Origin: Glaciecola sp. UBA2563 | GTDB lineage: Bacteria; Pseudomonadota; Gammaproteobacteria; Enterobacterales; Alteromonadaceae | Assembly: GCA_002340325.1 (NCBI GenBank) | Contig: DDLV01000114.1 | Coordinates: forward strand, 1 to 26,661 | Reading direction: 5' to 3' | Length of the DNA: 26,661 nt | Shown here: positions 1 to 9,104 of the stretch, piece after piece | How the letters are laid out: each line of letters starts with the position of its first letter | How positions within the stretch are numbered: position 1 is the first letter of the stretch | The notes under the pieces: generated by a model | The model's database searches: none | The model's input: only the letters and a program-made list of their open reading frames with translations | What the model was told of the DNA's origin: nothing | Program-made: the position numbers and the translations under genes

Positions 1-152
1 CGGGTTTGGCTTGGCTTCTCAATTTAAAAAGAGATGCTTATTTGGCTGATAAACACTGTGTCTTTAACAGAGTGCCACAAAAAATAATTGATTTAGCTAA
101 ACTAAGTGGTGCTGACGCAATGTTAATCGAGGGTGATAGCAATGACGAATGA
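1..152 (+). CDS. mlaB: MlaB, STAS-domain component of the Mla phospholipid transport system (3' end only)
   Basis: An open frame entering from the left edge (first full codon at base 3) ends with TGA at 150-152 and gives about 49 residues. The visible part begins GLAWLLNLKR and continues through FNRVPQKIIDLAKLSGADAM, which matches the C-terminal half of MlaB STAS domains: the hydrophobic helix followed by the 'VP..l..La.lsG' segment. MlaB is the small cytoplasmic STAS partner of the MlaFEDB ABC transporter, which moves phospholipids between outer and inner membrane. Its last 11 bases overlap the start of the next gene, ibaG, as expected for the conserved mla-ibaG-murA order. The call rests on a short fragment plus context; the rest of the mla operon would lie to the left. 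Confidence 0.75.
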   Translation, partial: GLAWLLNLKRDAYLADKHCVFNRVPQKIIDLAKLSGADAMLIEGDSNDE

Positions 153-393
153 AGAAGTAATTGAAATATTGCAGTCAGCATTGTCATTGCAAGAGTTAAA
201 AGTGAAGAGTGAAGGCACTCACTATCAGATTATTGCGGTTGATGAACGATTCGCGCAAATGAGTCGAGTTAAACGTCAGCAACTGGTGTATTCGCCCCTA
301 TCGGAGAAAATTTCGGATGGCACTATCCACGCTGTGTCAATAAAAACATTTACGCCGGACCAATGGCAACGTGAGAAGCTTTTCAATCAATAG
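142..393 (+). CDS. ibaG: IbaG, BolA-family protein
   Basis: This encodes an 83-residue BolA-family protein. The conserved block runs from GTHYQIIAVDERFAQMSRVKRQQ to IHAVSIKTFTPDQW and closely resembles E. coli IbaG (YrbA). BolA-fold proteins pair with monothiol glutaredoxins and carry or sense Fe-S clusters; IbaG is also linked to acid stress. I chose the ATG at 142 (MTNEEV) over an upstream GTG at 133 because E. coli IbaG has a similarly short N-terminus. The gene overlaps the end of mlaB by 11 bases and lies 10 bases before murA, so the three are probably co-transcribed and translationally coupled. Confidence 0.9.
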   Translation: MTNEEVIEILQSALSLQELKVKSEGTHYQIIAVDERFAQMSRVKRQQLVYSPLSEKISDGTIHAVSIKTFTPDQWQREKLFNQ

Positions 394-403
394 CGAGCAG
401 CAA

Positions 404-1675
404 ATGGATAAATTAGTAATAAGAAAGAGTCCTCCACTTGAGGGTGTTGTAAATATCTCTGGTGCCAAAAATGCAGCATTACCGCTACTCATTTCTAGCT
501 TGTTATCAGATGATGATTGTTTATTCAGCAACGTTCCAAATTTAAAAGACATTAATACGACACTATTGTTGTTGAAAGATCTCGGTGCACAAATCGACAA
601 CATCAATACAAATAAAGTGTGTATTAATACAACGCACTTGGATAGCGTAACTGCCTCCTACGAACTCGTTAGAACGATGCGCGCCTCTATTTTAGTCCTT
701 GGCCCGTTGTTGGCAAAACATGGTCGAGCCAATGTGTCGCTTCCTGGAGGCTGTGCGATAGGTGCAAGACCGGTAAACTTGCATTTAAATGGTTTGGAGA
801 AAATGGGGGCCAAAATCGATGTAGAAGAGGGGTATGTTTGTGCCTCTGTTGTCGGGCGTCTAAAGGGTACTCGAATTTTCATGGATATTGTCAGCGTCGG
901 TGCCACTGAAAACTTAATGATGGCGGCATCACTAGCAGATGGTACCACGTTAATTGAAAACGCAGCGAGAGAGCCAGAAATCGTAGATCTCGCTAACTGC
1001 TTGAATGCAATGGGAGCAAAGGTTAGCGGGGCGGGGACTGATGTAATTTCAATCGAAGGAGTGGAAAAACTCCATGGGTGTCATTACAGTATTTTACCCG
1101 ATCGTATTGAAACAGGTTCGTTTTTAGTCGCGGCAGCAGCAACTGGTGGACGTGTTCGTTGCGAACACGCAGCACCTCATACACTCGATGCTGTAATTAG
1201 TAAGCTAGAACAAGCAGGTGCTCAAATGGAAGTGGGCGATGACTGGATAACGCTTGATATGTGTGGCAAACGGCCCACGGGTGTTTCGATTAAGACAGTC
1301 CCACATCCTGGGTTTCCGACTGATATGCAAGCGCAGTTTCTCACGTTAAATGTTATTGCAGAAGGAGCAGGGAGCATTACAGAAACTATTTTCGAAAACC
1401 GATTTATGCATGTCCCCGAGCTTCAGCGTATGGGTGCTGAGATAGAGCTAGAGGGGAATACTGCTATTACCAAAGGCGGGTCAATACTTAAAGGTGCGCC
1501 AGTTATGGCGACAGATTTGAGAGCTTCAGCAAGTTTAGTAATAGCAGCATTGGTAGCAGAAGGAGAAACAAATATCTCGCGAATCTATCACTTAGATAGG
1601 GGTTATGAGCGCATTGAACATAAATTAAGAGGGTTGGGCGCAATTATTGACAGAGTGGCTGAATCAAAGCCCTAG
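404..1675 (+). CDS. murA: UDP-N-acetylglucosamine 1-carboxyvinyltransferase MurA
   Basis: This 423-residue protein is the first committed enzyme of peptidoglycan synthesis. It transfers enolpyruvate from PEP to UDP-GlcNAc in the cytoplasm. The N-terminus (PLEGVVNISGAKNAALP), the active-site loop SLPGGCAIGARPV with catalytic Cys at about residue 117 (the fosfomycin target), PDRIETGSFLVAAA, and FPTDMQAQF are all family signatures, and the length is normal (E. coli 419). Because the catalytic residue is Cys and not Asp, intrinsic fosfomycin resistance by substitution is not predicted. The ATG at 404 gives the family start MDKL; the frame is open further upstream but has no support. It lies 10 bases after ibaG and is convergent with degS, 15 bases apart, with no obvious terminator between them. 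Confidence 0.97.
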   Translation: MDKLVIRKSPPLEGVVNISGAKNAALPLLISSLLSDDDCLFSNVPNLKDINTTLLLLKDLGAQIDNINTNKVCINTTHLDSVTASYELVRTMRASILVLGPLLAKHGRANVSLPGGCAIGARPVNLHLNGLEKMGAKIDVEEGYVCASVVGRLKGTRIFMDIVSVGATENLMMAASLADGTTLIENAAREPEIVDLANCLNAMGAKVSGAGTDVISIEGVEKLHGCHYSILPDRIETGSFLVAAAATGGRVRCEHAAPHTLDAVISKLEQAGAQMEVGDDWITLDMCGKRPTGVSIKTVPHPGFPTDMQAQFLTLNVIAEGAGSITETIFENRFMHVPELQRMGAEIELEGNTAITKGGSILKGAPVMATDLRASASLVIAALVAEGETNISRIYHLDRGYERIEHKLRGLGAIIDRVAESKP

Positions 1676-1690
1676 TAAAAATTGGATAAC

Positions 1691-2782
1691 CTAGCTTCTA
1701 GCGAACACTTGAGGTATATGTTTTCCGACCACGGCTTCCACTTCAAAAATAAGCCCGTCGCGATTTACTTGTACGATAACTTTGGTGCCCGGTCTTGACT
1801 CTGCAATCATATCAAGCATTTCTGGAAGATTAGATGATGATTCTGCGTCTTTAGAAATTGAAACCAGAACATCATTTTCTCGTATACCTGCTTTGTGTGC
1901 AGGCCCTCCTTCCAAAACGGCTGTTACCCTTGCTCCCTGACCATTTCTAATGTCGTGGCCAGTTACCCCAAGCTCTCCGCGCGTAACGGTACCGCTTTCA
2001 ATTATCTCGGTCATTACCTTTTTCGCAAGTTCATAAGGCACTGCGAAGTTAACACCTTCAACAGTCTGCACTCTGCGAAACGCATCAATAGTATTAAACC
2101 GTGCATTTGTAATACCCACCAAATAACCGTTACTGTCTATTAATGCACCGCCAGAATTGCCTTGGTTTAGCGCAGCGTCGGTTTGGATAAAGTCAAAATA
2201 TGTGGCAAGACTATTCCTACCGGTTCGACTAACAATGCCAGAGGTAATCGTTTGGCCTAGATCAAGCGGGTTACCGACTGCCATAACAATGTCACCGATT
2301 CGAAGATCCGTATTTTCAATTTGAGGAATTACTACTAAGTCAGTTGCCTCTATTTTTAAAACCGCTAGGTCTGTGACAATATCGAAACCAACCAGAGTTG
2401 CTGGAAAAAAGCGTTCGTCCTGTAGTTGCACGAATGTGCTTGTTGCATTTGCAATCACATGGTAACACGTCACTAAATACCCATCGGCAGACATCACAAC
2501 ACCAGAGCCAAGCGATGTCCTGCGTTGGGAGCGATTTCTAAAAACACCGCTGCTACTATCAACCGTTATACTGTAGATATTTGTCACAGCAGGTGCACTT
2601 CTCGCAAGTGCATCATAATATGACACGCGCTGAGGCGGATTTTCCTTTTTTGTTAGCAAATTCAATGACAGTCCATTACCGACTCTAAATTCTGGAAAAA
2701 AAATCAGCAGCATGGCTGCTACCACGACCCCGAGTAGTATAGGTTTTAAAATGGTGATGAAAATGCGGTTAAATAGAGACAT
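1691..2782 (-). CDS. degS: DegS, inner-membrane site-1 serine protease of the sigma-E stress response
   Basis: This is a 363-residue HtrA-family protease with one N-terminal membrane anchor (about residues 12-30), a trypsin-like domain and a single PDZ domain. The triad is visible: His108 in TCYHVI, Asp138 in TDLAVL, and Ser210 in QGNSGGAL. One PDZ domain and an anchor instead of a cleaved signal separate DegS from DegQ/DegP. In the family it cleaves the anti-sigma factor RseA when unfolded outer-membrane porins bind the PDZ domain. The frame is open upstream for 27 more codons, but that extension crosses a palindrome and does not look like a protease N-terminus, so I chose the ATG at 2782 (MSLFNRIF). 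It lies downstream of degQ on the same strand with about 104 bases between them, the usual pair. Confidence 0.93.
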   Translation of the reverse strand: MSLFNRIFITILKPILLGVVVAAMLLIFFPEFRVGNGLSLNLLTKKENPPQRVSYYDALARSAPAVTNIYSITVDSSSGVFRNRSQRRTSLGSGVVMSADGYLVTCYHVIANATSTFVQLQDERFFPATLVGFDIVTDLAVLKIEATDLVVIPQIENTDLRIGDIVMAVGNPLDLGQTITSGIVSRTGRNSLATYFDFIQTDAALNQGNSGGALIDSNGYLVGITNARFNTIDAFRRVQTVEGVNFAVPYELAKKVMTEIIESGTVTRGELGVTGHDIRNGQGARVTAVLEGGPAHKAGIRENDVLVSISKDAESSSNLPEMLDMIAESRPGTKVIVQVNRDGLIFEVEAVVGKHIPQVFARS

Positions 2783-2849
2783 GAAAACGCGAACACGTAT
2801 TGATAAAAAGCCCCAACAATATAAAAAATAAATTACGAAATGGGAAGAG

Positions 2850-2879
2850 CATTGGCCCAACAAATTTGTTGAGCCAATG
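2850..2879. repeat. Near-perfect 30-bp palindrome between degQ and degS
   Basis: The arm CATTGGCCCAACAAA at 2850-2864 is followed directly by TTTGTTGAGCCAATG at 2865-2879. The arms are complementary at 14 of 15 positions. It lies 7 bases after the degQ stop, on the transcript leading to degS. The minus strand has no immediate T-run after it, so it is not a textbook terminator. It could be a weak terminator, an mRNA-stability hairpin or a protein-binding site. Confidence 0.6.
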
Positions 2880-2886
2880 TTGACAG

Positions 2887-4242
2887 CTATCTAATTACAA
2901 TGAAAAGGTCGTTAGAGCCACGTCTTAGATTCAACGCGATTACACCTTCCGTTTCCTCAATCCTGTCAGCAAGTTCTGTTACAGATTCAATGCGTTGGCG
3001 ATTTACGCCAATAATTAGGTCGCCCTCTCTTAGGCCAGACTGCGCTGCCGGTGAGCGTTCAATAACCTCGGTAATTCGAACGCTTTTCCTGCTTCTATTG
3101 TCCTCATAATTAGCAAATGAAGCCCCTTCTAATGCGGGGTGCATGTCTCTTGCCTCAGCGACCAAGTCTTCCGCTGCACCCAAGACCACGTTCACAGACA
3201 TTTTCTCATCGTTGCGATAAATAGTGAGGTTTACTTCAGTACCAGCACCCATGCTTCCGATTTTTCCGCGTAATTCAGAGAAGCTGCTTATTTCAACTCC
3301 ATTGATGGCGACAATGATATCTCCGGACTGAATATTCGCACTCTTCGCGGCAGAATTTTCGGTGACTTCATTGACAAATGCACCTTTCTTTACAGGTGAA
3401 TTCATGGCTTCAGCAAGTCCTGAATCTAAATCTCGGCCAATAATGCCGAGCAACCCGCGACGCACTTCACCAAATTCGATTATCTGGTCGACAAGACTTT
3501 TCATCATGTTACTTGGTATTGCGAAGCCGATTCCAACGTTGCCGCCATTCGGTCCGAAGATCGCGGTATTGATGCCTACTAATTGGCCGCTTAAATTAAC
3601 AAGCGCGCCACCGGAGTTACCCCTGTTAATAGCGGCATCTGTCTGAATAAAGTCTTCATAACCGCCAATATTCAAGCCGCTTCGGCCAAGTGCGCTAACA
3701 ATACCAGATGTAACGGTTTGACTTAAGCCAAATGGATTACCGATAGCAACAACGAAATCACCCACCCTGATTTTATCTGAATCAGCCAGGGGAAGCTCTG
3801 TGAGCCCTTCAGTTTCGACTTTTAAAAGCGCTACATCACTTTGTTCATCTGCACCTAGCTTCTTCGCTTCGAGCTCTCTACCGTCAGTTAGCTGAACGAT
3901 AATCTTATCAGCATTGTCCACAACGTGATGATTCGTCACGATATACCCTTCACTGGCATTTATTATTACGCCAGAACCCAAACTTCTAAAGGGACGTTCT
4001 CTCTGCTGTTCATTGGGCATGCCAAAAAAGTACCTAAACATTTCTGGTACCTGTTGTTGTGATGTTTGCGTAGTACCTTCTACAGCGATACTAACCACAG
4101 CAGGTGTCGCGTCTTCGAGCATAGGTGCCAATGACGGAACTTCGCCTTTACCAAAAAATGGAAGGGCTGCGTGACTGTTACTTGCAATCAACCCTACCGC
4201 GATAAACACGATAAGCGCGAATCGACTTGCGACATTATTCAT
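2887..4242 (-). CDS. degQ: DegQ/DegP-type periplasmic serine endoprotease (Do family)
   Basis: This 451-residue protein has a signal peptide (hydrophobic core about residues 8-20, likely cut after SNSHA), a trypsin-like domain and two PDZ domains. Catalytic residues are His106 in TNHHVV, Asp136 in QSDVALL, and Ser210 in RGNSGGAL. The length and the short loop near residues 60-85 fit DegQ better than DegP, which has a longer LA loop. The family forms oligomeric cages that degrade or chaperone misfolded envelope proteins. The ATG at 4242 follows a GGAG about 11 bases upstream; a TTG one codon earlier is less likely. It is transcribed ahead of degS and behind zapG on the same strand. A DegP assignment cannot be fully excluded from sequence alone. 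Confidence 0.92.
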   Translation of the reverse strand: MNNVASRFALIVFIAVGLIASNSHAALPFFGKGEVPSLAPMLEDATPAVVSIAVEGTTQTSQQQVPEMFRYFFGMPNEQQRERPFRSLGSGVIINASEGYIVTNHHVVDNADKIIVQLTDGRELEAKKLGADEQSDVALLKVETEGLTELPLADSDKIRVGDFVVAIGNPFGLSQTVTSGIVSALGRSGLNIGGYEDFIQTDAAINRGNSGGALVNLSGQLVGINTAIFGPNGGNVGIGFAIPSNMMKSLVDQIIEFGEVRRGLLGIIGRDLDSGLAEAMNSPVKKGAFVNEVTENSAAKSANIQSGDIIVAINGVEISSFSELRGKIGSMGAGTEVNLTIYRNDEKMSVNVVLGAAEDLVAEARDMHPALEGASFANYEDNRSRKSVRITEVIERSPAAQSGLREGDLIIGVNRQRIESVTELADRIEETEGVIALNLRRGSNDLFIVIR

Positions 4243-4339
4243 CAATTTTTGAACTCCAATAATTTATTACCCTAGAATTTACAACACAGTAATGACAAAG
4301 AGTATGGATGAATAGTTCATTATTCAACATTGCAACTTT

Positions 4340-4819
4340 TTAACCGTTACCTTTTTCTTTATTTTCTTCAATCTCATGTGTGTCAATGCTGACTGTATTT
4401 TCGGCAGTTTCTCCCACGAACACACCTGATGAGTCTCCTGAGAAATCACGCGGAGGATTGTCACTGCTGGACTCTTTGTCTTTTTTAACTTTGAGCCCTT
4501 GACTGTTACGCAGAAACAAGCTTGCATGTTCACCATAAAAAGTATCTTCTGATTGGCAATTCTCCGTTTGTAGTCCGGATTCAAACCCCGTTAGCTGTTC
4601 TTGTATGGCTGTCAATTGCTCCTGCATTGTTTCAACAGCTGTTTTAGTTGTTTCGATGTGCTGTTGCGCTTGTTGACTTATCAATTGTTTGATTTCCTCT
4701 TCTGTCGAAGTGATTTGTCTTGTATAGCCTTTAGCTTTTGACGCACCAGCTTTCCAGCCGACGAAACCAGCAATAATTGCGCCAACCAACAATCCAATTA
4801 ATAGTGATAAATAATCCAT
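4340..4819 (-). CDS. zapG: ZapG (YhcB, DUF1043), inner-membrane envelope and division factor
   Basis: This 159-residue protein has an N-terminal membrane helix (about residues 4-22, LSLLIGLLVGAIIAGFVGW), then a coiled-coil-prone, Gln/Glu-rich stretch (about 37-80) and a low-complexity acidic tail. The segment PPRDFSGDSSGVF near residue 120 matches the C-terminal signature of E. coli YhcB (PRDYSEGASGLL). Family members sit in the inner membrane and connect cell-wall synthesis and division. It is somewhat longer than the E. coli protein (132 aa). A strong AAGGAGGA ribosome site (4823-4830) sets the ATG at 4819. It is divergent from zapE and upstream of degQ on the same strand. Confidence 0.85.
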   Translation of the reverse strand: MDYLSLLIGLLVGAIIAGFVGWKAGASKAKGYTRQITSTEEEIKQLISQQAQQHIETTKTAVETMQEQLTAIQEQLTGFESGLQTENCQSEDTFYGEHASLFLRNSQGLKVKKDKESSSDNPPRDFSGDSSGVFVGETAENTVSIDTHEIEENKEKGNG

Positions 4820-4926
4820 ATGTCCTCCTTTGGACCAATTTCTAATGTGATCATTGTCGATAATATGACAGGTTGCAAGCCCTTATTACACAAAAAAGTC
4901 TAATGTAAAAAATTAAGCGGCCTGTT

Positions 4927-4932
4927 TATAAT
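4927..4932 (+). promoter_or_regulatory. Candidate -10 box for zapE
   Basis: A perfect TATAAT lies about 48 bases before the zapE start, in the divergent zapG/zapE intergenic region, with a TG two bases upstream that nearly forms an extended -10. The -35 region (TGTAAA at 4904-4909 with 17-base spacing) is a poor match. Confidence 0.4.
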
Positions 4933-4979
4933 CGCGTCGATTTTGATTGAGTATTCCAAATTACACTAAGGATTTTTGC

Positions 4980-6080
4980 ATGACACCTTGGGAAAAGTAC
5001 CAAGAAGATCTCACACTTATTGAGTTTCAATATGATCCGGCTCAGGAAGCTGCGGTCAAGGAACTACAACGATTGTATGATGAATTGAACCAGCTAAAGA
5101 AAAAAGCAACTTGGCGTATTCGCATTGCAAAAAAGCTTGGCAAGAGTAAAGCAGCACCTTCCATCCAAGGTATATATTTCTACGGGGGGGTAGGGCGCGG
5201 AAAAACCTACTTGGTTGACACTTTCTATCAGTGTTTGCCTTTTGAAAAAAAGATGCGAGTGCATTTTCATCGTTTCATGTATCGCATTCATCAGGAGTTA
5301 AAAGGCTTAAATAATCAATCTGACCCGTTGAAAGTGATTGCCAAAAAACTTGCCAATGAAACTCGAATAATATGTTTTGATGAGTTTTTTGTATCGGATA
5401 TAACAGATGCAATGATCCTAGGCACGTTGATGCAGGAACTTTTTGCAAATGGTATTGTATTAGTAGCAACATCCAATATCGTTCCAGACGATTTGTATAA
5501 GAATGGTCTGCAGCGAGCGCGATTTTTACCAGCAATCGATTTAATCAATCAAAATACACGTGTTATCAATATTGATAGCGGTATTGATTATCGATTACGC
5601 ACCCTGGAAAGAGCAGAGATTTACCATTATCCGCTAGATGAAGAAGCACAAAAGAATCTCGATATTTATTATGACCAACTCGCAGCTGAAACGTGTTTTC
5701 AGGCCACGGAAATAGAGATTGAAGGTAGGATTATTCCTATAATGAAAAGGTGTGAAGACATCATTATGGTGACCTTTCGAGCGCTTTGTGACGGCCCACG
5801 AAGTCAAGCCGATTACATTGCGTTAAGTCGCGAATTTAACACAGTGCTATTGGCCAACATCGAACAAATGGGAGAGAGTACAGACGATATCGCGAGACGT
5901 TTTATCGCGATGGTTGATGAGTTTTATGAACGCAAAGTAAAACTCATTATGTCGTCCGAAGTCCCCTTGGAAAAGTTGTATTCTAAAGGCCGATTGAGTT
6001 TCGAATTTCAACGATGTCTAAGCCGTCTCAAGGAGATGCAATCAAAAGAGTACTTGGCCCTTCCTCATATCTCAGGCTAG
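4980..6080 (+). CDS. zapE: ZapE, AFG1-like ATPase of the cell-division machinery
   Basis: This is a 366-residue P-loop ATPase of the AFG1/ZapE family. Walker A is GGVGRGKT at about residues 69-76 and Walker B is ICFDEFFV at about 131-138. SDITDAM, LVATSNI, GLQRARFLPAI and the C-terminal FEFQRCLSRLKEMQS follow as in E. coli ZapE (375 aa). The family protein associates with the Z-ring during constriction and is needed under low oxygen or heat. The ATG at 4980 (MTPWEKYQ) follows AAGGA; the frame is open 11 codons further up without a better site. In many relatives rplM-rpsI lies next to zapE; here the next gene is a YebC-family regulator instead. Confidence 0.94.
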   Translation: MTPWEKYQEDLTLIEFQYDPAQEAAVKELQRLYDELNQLKKKATWRIRIAKKLGKSKAAPSIQGIYFYGGVGRGKTYLVDTFYQCLPFEKKMRVHFHRFMYRIHQELKGLNNQSDPLKVIAKKLANETRIICFDEFFVSDITDAMILGTLMQELFANGIVLVATSNIVPDDLYKNGLQRARFLPAIDLINQNTRVINIDSGIDYRLRTLERAEIYHYPLDEEAQKNLDIYYDQLAAETCFQATEIEIEGRIIPIMKRCEDIIMVTFRALCDGPRSQADYIALSREFNTVLLANIEQMGESTDDIARRFIAMVDEFYERKVKLIMSSEVPLEKLYSKGRLSFEFQRCLSRLKEMQSKEYLALPHISG

Positions 6081-6192
6081 CCAAAAATTGAGACTCAGCG
6101 TGTTAAGCACCATACTGCAAGCTCGAACTTTCGACACGATTCAATTACACTATCAATCAAGACAGTAGGAACAGAAGAAAAAGAGCGACACA

Positions 6193-6912
6193 ATGGGAAG
6201 AAGTTTTGAAGTCCGAAAAGTTGCAATGGCAAAAACCGCCGCGGCAAAAACAAAAGTCTATTCAAAATACGGTAAAGAAATCTATGTTTGTGCAAAAAAT
6301 GGCGGCGCTGATCCTGATGCAAATTTGTCGCTCAAACGTCTCATCGAAAAAGCAAAAAAAGATCAAGTACCTGCTCACGTAATCGACAAGGCAATCGAAA
6401 AAGCTGTGGGAGGCGCAGGTGAAGATTTTTCGCCTGCACGCTACGAGGGTTTTGGTCCCGGTGGCTGCATGGTTATCGTTGATTGTCTGACTGATAATGT
6501 GAATAGAACGATTACAGATGTGCGCAATTGTTTTACCAAAACCGATAGCAAACTCGGTGCACAAGGCTCTGCTTCCCATATGTTTGACCACTTAGCCGTG
6601 TTTCAATTCCCCGGTGATGATGATGAAGTCGTCTTAGAGGCGCTAATGGAAGATGATATCGATATTCACGATGTTGAGATAGATGGCGGCGCAGTAACTG
6701 TACTTGTGCCTCACACCGAATTTTTTAAGGCCAAAACCTCACTAACCAATGCTTTTGACAACGTATCGTTCGATGTTGAAGAGATCACATTCGTGCCGCA
6801 AACAGAGACAGTGATAGCGGACGTAGATTTGCCTATGTTTGAAAAATTCATGGATATGCTTAATGACTGCGACGATGTGCAGAATATCTATCATAACGCC
6901 GTGTTGCCTTAA
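6193..6912 (+). CDS. YebC/PmpR-family regulator, YeeN type
   Basis: This 239-residue protein starts MGRSFEVRK and contains VIDKAIEKAVGG, RYEGFGPGG, NRTITDVRNCF, GSASHMFDH and a C-terminal DDVQNIYHN. These are the ordered signatures of the YebC/PmpR/TACO1 family. The N-terminus and the KIY/VYSKYGKEIY-type segment match the E. coli YeeN branch better than YebC (MAGHSKWANI). Family members act as DNA-binding regulators or as translation factors that relieve ribosome stalling at proline runs, so the label 'transcriptional regulator' is tentative. The ATG at 6193 has only a weak purine-rich site upstream. It stands alone between zapE and rnpB. No clear terminator was found after it. Confidence 0.85.
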   Translation: MGRSFEVRKVAMAKTAAAKTKVYSKYGKEIYVCAKNGGADPDANLSLKRLIEKAKKDQVPAHVIDKAIEKAVGGAGEDFSPARYEGFGPGGCMVIVDCLTDNVNRTITDVRNCFTKTDSKLGAQGSASHMFDHLAVFQFPGDDDEVVLEALMEDDIDIHDVEIDGGAVTVLVPHTEFFKAKTSLTNAFDNVSFDVEEITFVPQTETVIADVDLPMFEKFMDMLNDCDDVQNIYHNAVLP

Positions 6913-6974
6913 AACTGGGAATTTTAAAGCCAGCAAAAAATACTTTTACTGTGGTTGTTTCATATTTGACGCGA

Positions 6975-6980
6975 TATACT
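6975..6980 (+). promoter_or_regulatory. Candidate -10 box for rnpB
   Basis: TATACT ends 6 bases before the predicted first base of RNase P RNA, the correct distance for a -10 element. The -35 region around 6951-6957 is weak. RNA genes with a mapped 5' end make this placement more credible than a free search. Confidence 0.5.
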
Positions 6981-6986
6981 GCTGTT

Positions 6987-7360
<374 letters not shown>

Positions 7361-7470
7361 TCTTTTCTAACATTCACATTGCTGATTATCTTCTATCTGA
7401 ATTTGAAATTCGAAAAGACACCTCTTTTTGTACTAGCCTTTGGATACTTATACAAATAAGAACTATTTCA

Positions 7471-8583
7471 ATGGCACTACACACTGTTACCCAGATTCAC
7501 ATACAAAAATCAGACTTGCATGAAACGAAAATCTATCAAGAATCATTTAATGACATTGATTTAGAAACAGGCCAGCTTCTACTAAGAGTAGTAAGGTTTG
7601 GGTTTTCGGCAAATAACGTTACATATGCAGCATTGGGTGACAAAATGGGTTACTGGGGGTTCTTCCCAGCTAAATTTGCTGCAGATGTTGTGCTGGATGA
7701 TCAGCAATTTGGCATATTGCCTGTTTGGGGGTTTGCAGAAGTGGTCGCAAGCAAACACAGTGATATAAAAATCGGCAAGAGAGTCTATGGCTACTTGCCT
7801 TTTGCCTCACATGTTATTGTCACTGCAGATTCAGTTAAGAAAACGGGATTCGTTGACGTAAATCCATCTCGAAAAAGTATCCACAAAGTGTATGACCAGT
7901 ATTTGTTCGTTGATAATGATTTGGCATACGATGCTTCTCGAGAGGTCTGGCAAATGAACTTTCGACCACTGTTTATGACGTCTTTCGTATTGGGTATGCA
8001 TGTGCGGGATAACTGTAATGAAGGTCAAGTACTGATGAGCAGTGCCGCCAGTAAAACCGCGCTTGGCGCAGCGTCATACCTGCGCTCACTGAAACACCGC
8101 GAATTTAAGGTGATAGGCTTAACATCACCATCCAACCTCTCATTTGTAGAAGATACGGGCTTTTACGATAACGTATTATCGTATCACGCATTGCCTGAGC
8201 TTGATGCCAATAGCACAACTTGGTTATTGGATTTTGCAGCAAATGGAAATTTGCACGACCAACTTCACGCTCATTTGTCTACAAACTTCATTAAAACTAG
8301 CCTCATTGGCGCCACGGACTGGTCTGCCGAAAACAAACCATCAATGAAAACTCTCAATTCATCTGTATTTTTTGCGCCCTCAGAGGTTCAGCAGAGGCTA
8401 AGTGTTATGGGCCAAGCCGACTTTATGCATGCGTATGCCACTGCGTGGAAAAACTTTGCAAGGATTGCGGGTTCTTTCATGAGTGAAAACCAATTTGAAG
8501 GTATTGAACAGTTGCTTGAGCTTTATGATAAAGCGCTTGAGAACAAATTAGATACTACAACATTAGTTGATGCATCGTTCTAA
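7471..8583 (+). CDS. DUF2855 family protein, dehydrogenase-like fold
   Basis: This 370-residue protein resembles the DUF2855 family. The N-terminal half (VRFGFSANNVTYAALGDKMGYWGFFPA) looks like the GroES-like part of medium-chain dehydrogenases. A middle segment (SSAASKTALGAASYL, then KVIGLTSPSNLSFVEDTGFYDNVLSY) looks like a Rossmann nucleotide-binding half. No zinc-binding cysteine/histidine pattern is evident. No substrate is known for the family that I can state. The frame is open upstream into rnpB, but the ATG at 7471 gives a natural start (MALHTVTQI). Convergent with the TerB-like gene, 24 bases away. Confidence 0.7.
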   Translation: MALHTVTQIHIQKSDLHETKIYQESFNDIDLETGQLLLRVVRFGFSANNVTYAALGDKMGYWGFFPAKFAADVVLDDQQFGILPVWGFAEVVASKHSDIKIGKRVYGYLPFASHVIVTADSVKKTGFVDVNPSRKSIHKVYDQYLFVDNDLAYDASREVWQMNFRPLFMTSFVLGMHVRDNCNEGQVLMSSAASKTALGAASYLRSLKHREFKVIGLTSPSNLSFVEDTGFYDNVLSYHALPELDANSTTWLLDFAANGNLHDQLHAHLSTNFIKTSLIGATDWSAENKPSMKTLNSSVFFAPSEVQQRLSVMGQADFMHAYATAWKNFARIAGSFMSENQFEGIEQLLELYDKALENKLDTTTLVDASF

Positions 8584-8607
8584 GTAAGCAGCGTGGATGA
8601 TTTGGGA

Positions 8608-9024
8608 TTAATTTATGCCAGGGAGCCCGTCTATTAAACCTTTGGCTAGAATCTTGTTTGATAACAGTGCAAGTAGTTCTTTCTCTTGGTCACCCCGACG
8701 TCCATCTACCGCAGTCAGTTTAAGCGCGACGTCAAACGCTTTCCCCGAGTCATAGTTCAACGCACTGCCTAACGACTTTAAATAGTGACTTTCATGCGCT
8801 GCATCAATCGCTTGTCTAACTTCATATATAACCTGATTCACGAACGCGGCCAAAGAAATGCCGCTTTGCCAATTAAAATCATTAATAGTCTTGTCGAAAA
8901 ATTCTAACTCTGTAAGTGTCACCTTGCCGTCAACTTGGTAAAGGAGGATCATCATACGGATCATGGCTTCATGAAAATTTTGCAACTCTGCGTAATCTTC
9001 ATTTATTAATGCTTGTGCTGACAT
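8608..9024 (-). CDS. TerB-like protein (tellurite-resistance TerB fold)
   Basis: This 138-residue helical protein carries two repeats of the TerB pattern with acidic residues: VDGKVTLTELEFFD (about residues 33-46) and VDGRRGDQEKELLALL (about 105-120). TerB-fold proteins bind metal through such acidic helices and occur both in tellurite/stress clusters and as lone proteins of unknown role. No other ter gene (terC, D, E, Z) is nearby, so a role in tellurite resistance is not supported here. The ATG at 9024 (MSAQALIN) follows GGAGGG at 7 bases; the open frame extends 12 codons further without such a site. It lies downstream of the WYL regulator on the same strand with about 180 bases between them. 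Confidence 0.6.
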   Translation of the reverse strand: MSAQALINEDYAELQNFHEAMIRMMILLYQVDGKVTLTELEFFDKTINDFNWQSGISLAAFVNQVIYEVRQAIDAAHESHYLKSLGSALNYDSGKAFDVALKLTAVDGRRGDQEKELLALLSNKILAKGLIDGLPGIN

Positions 9025-9104
9025 AGGTTTCCCTCCAAATGCATCCCGTAGACTAAACAAAAGTATAAAAAGTTCAACATGTATGTAACGAATTAAGAGA
9101 TAAC

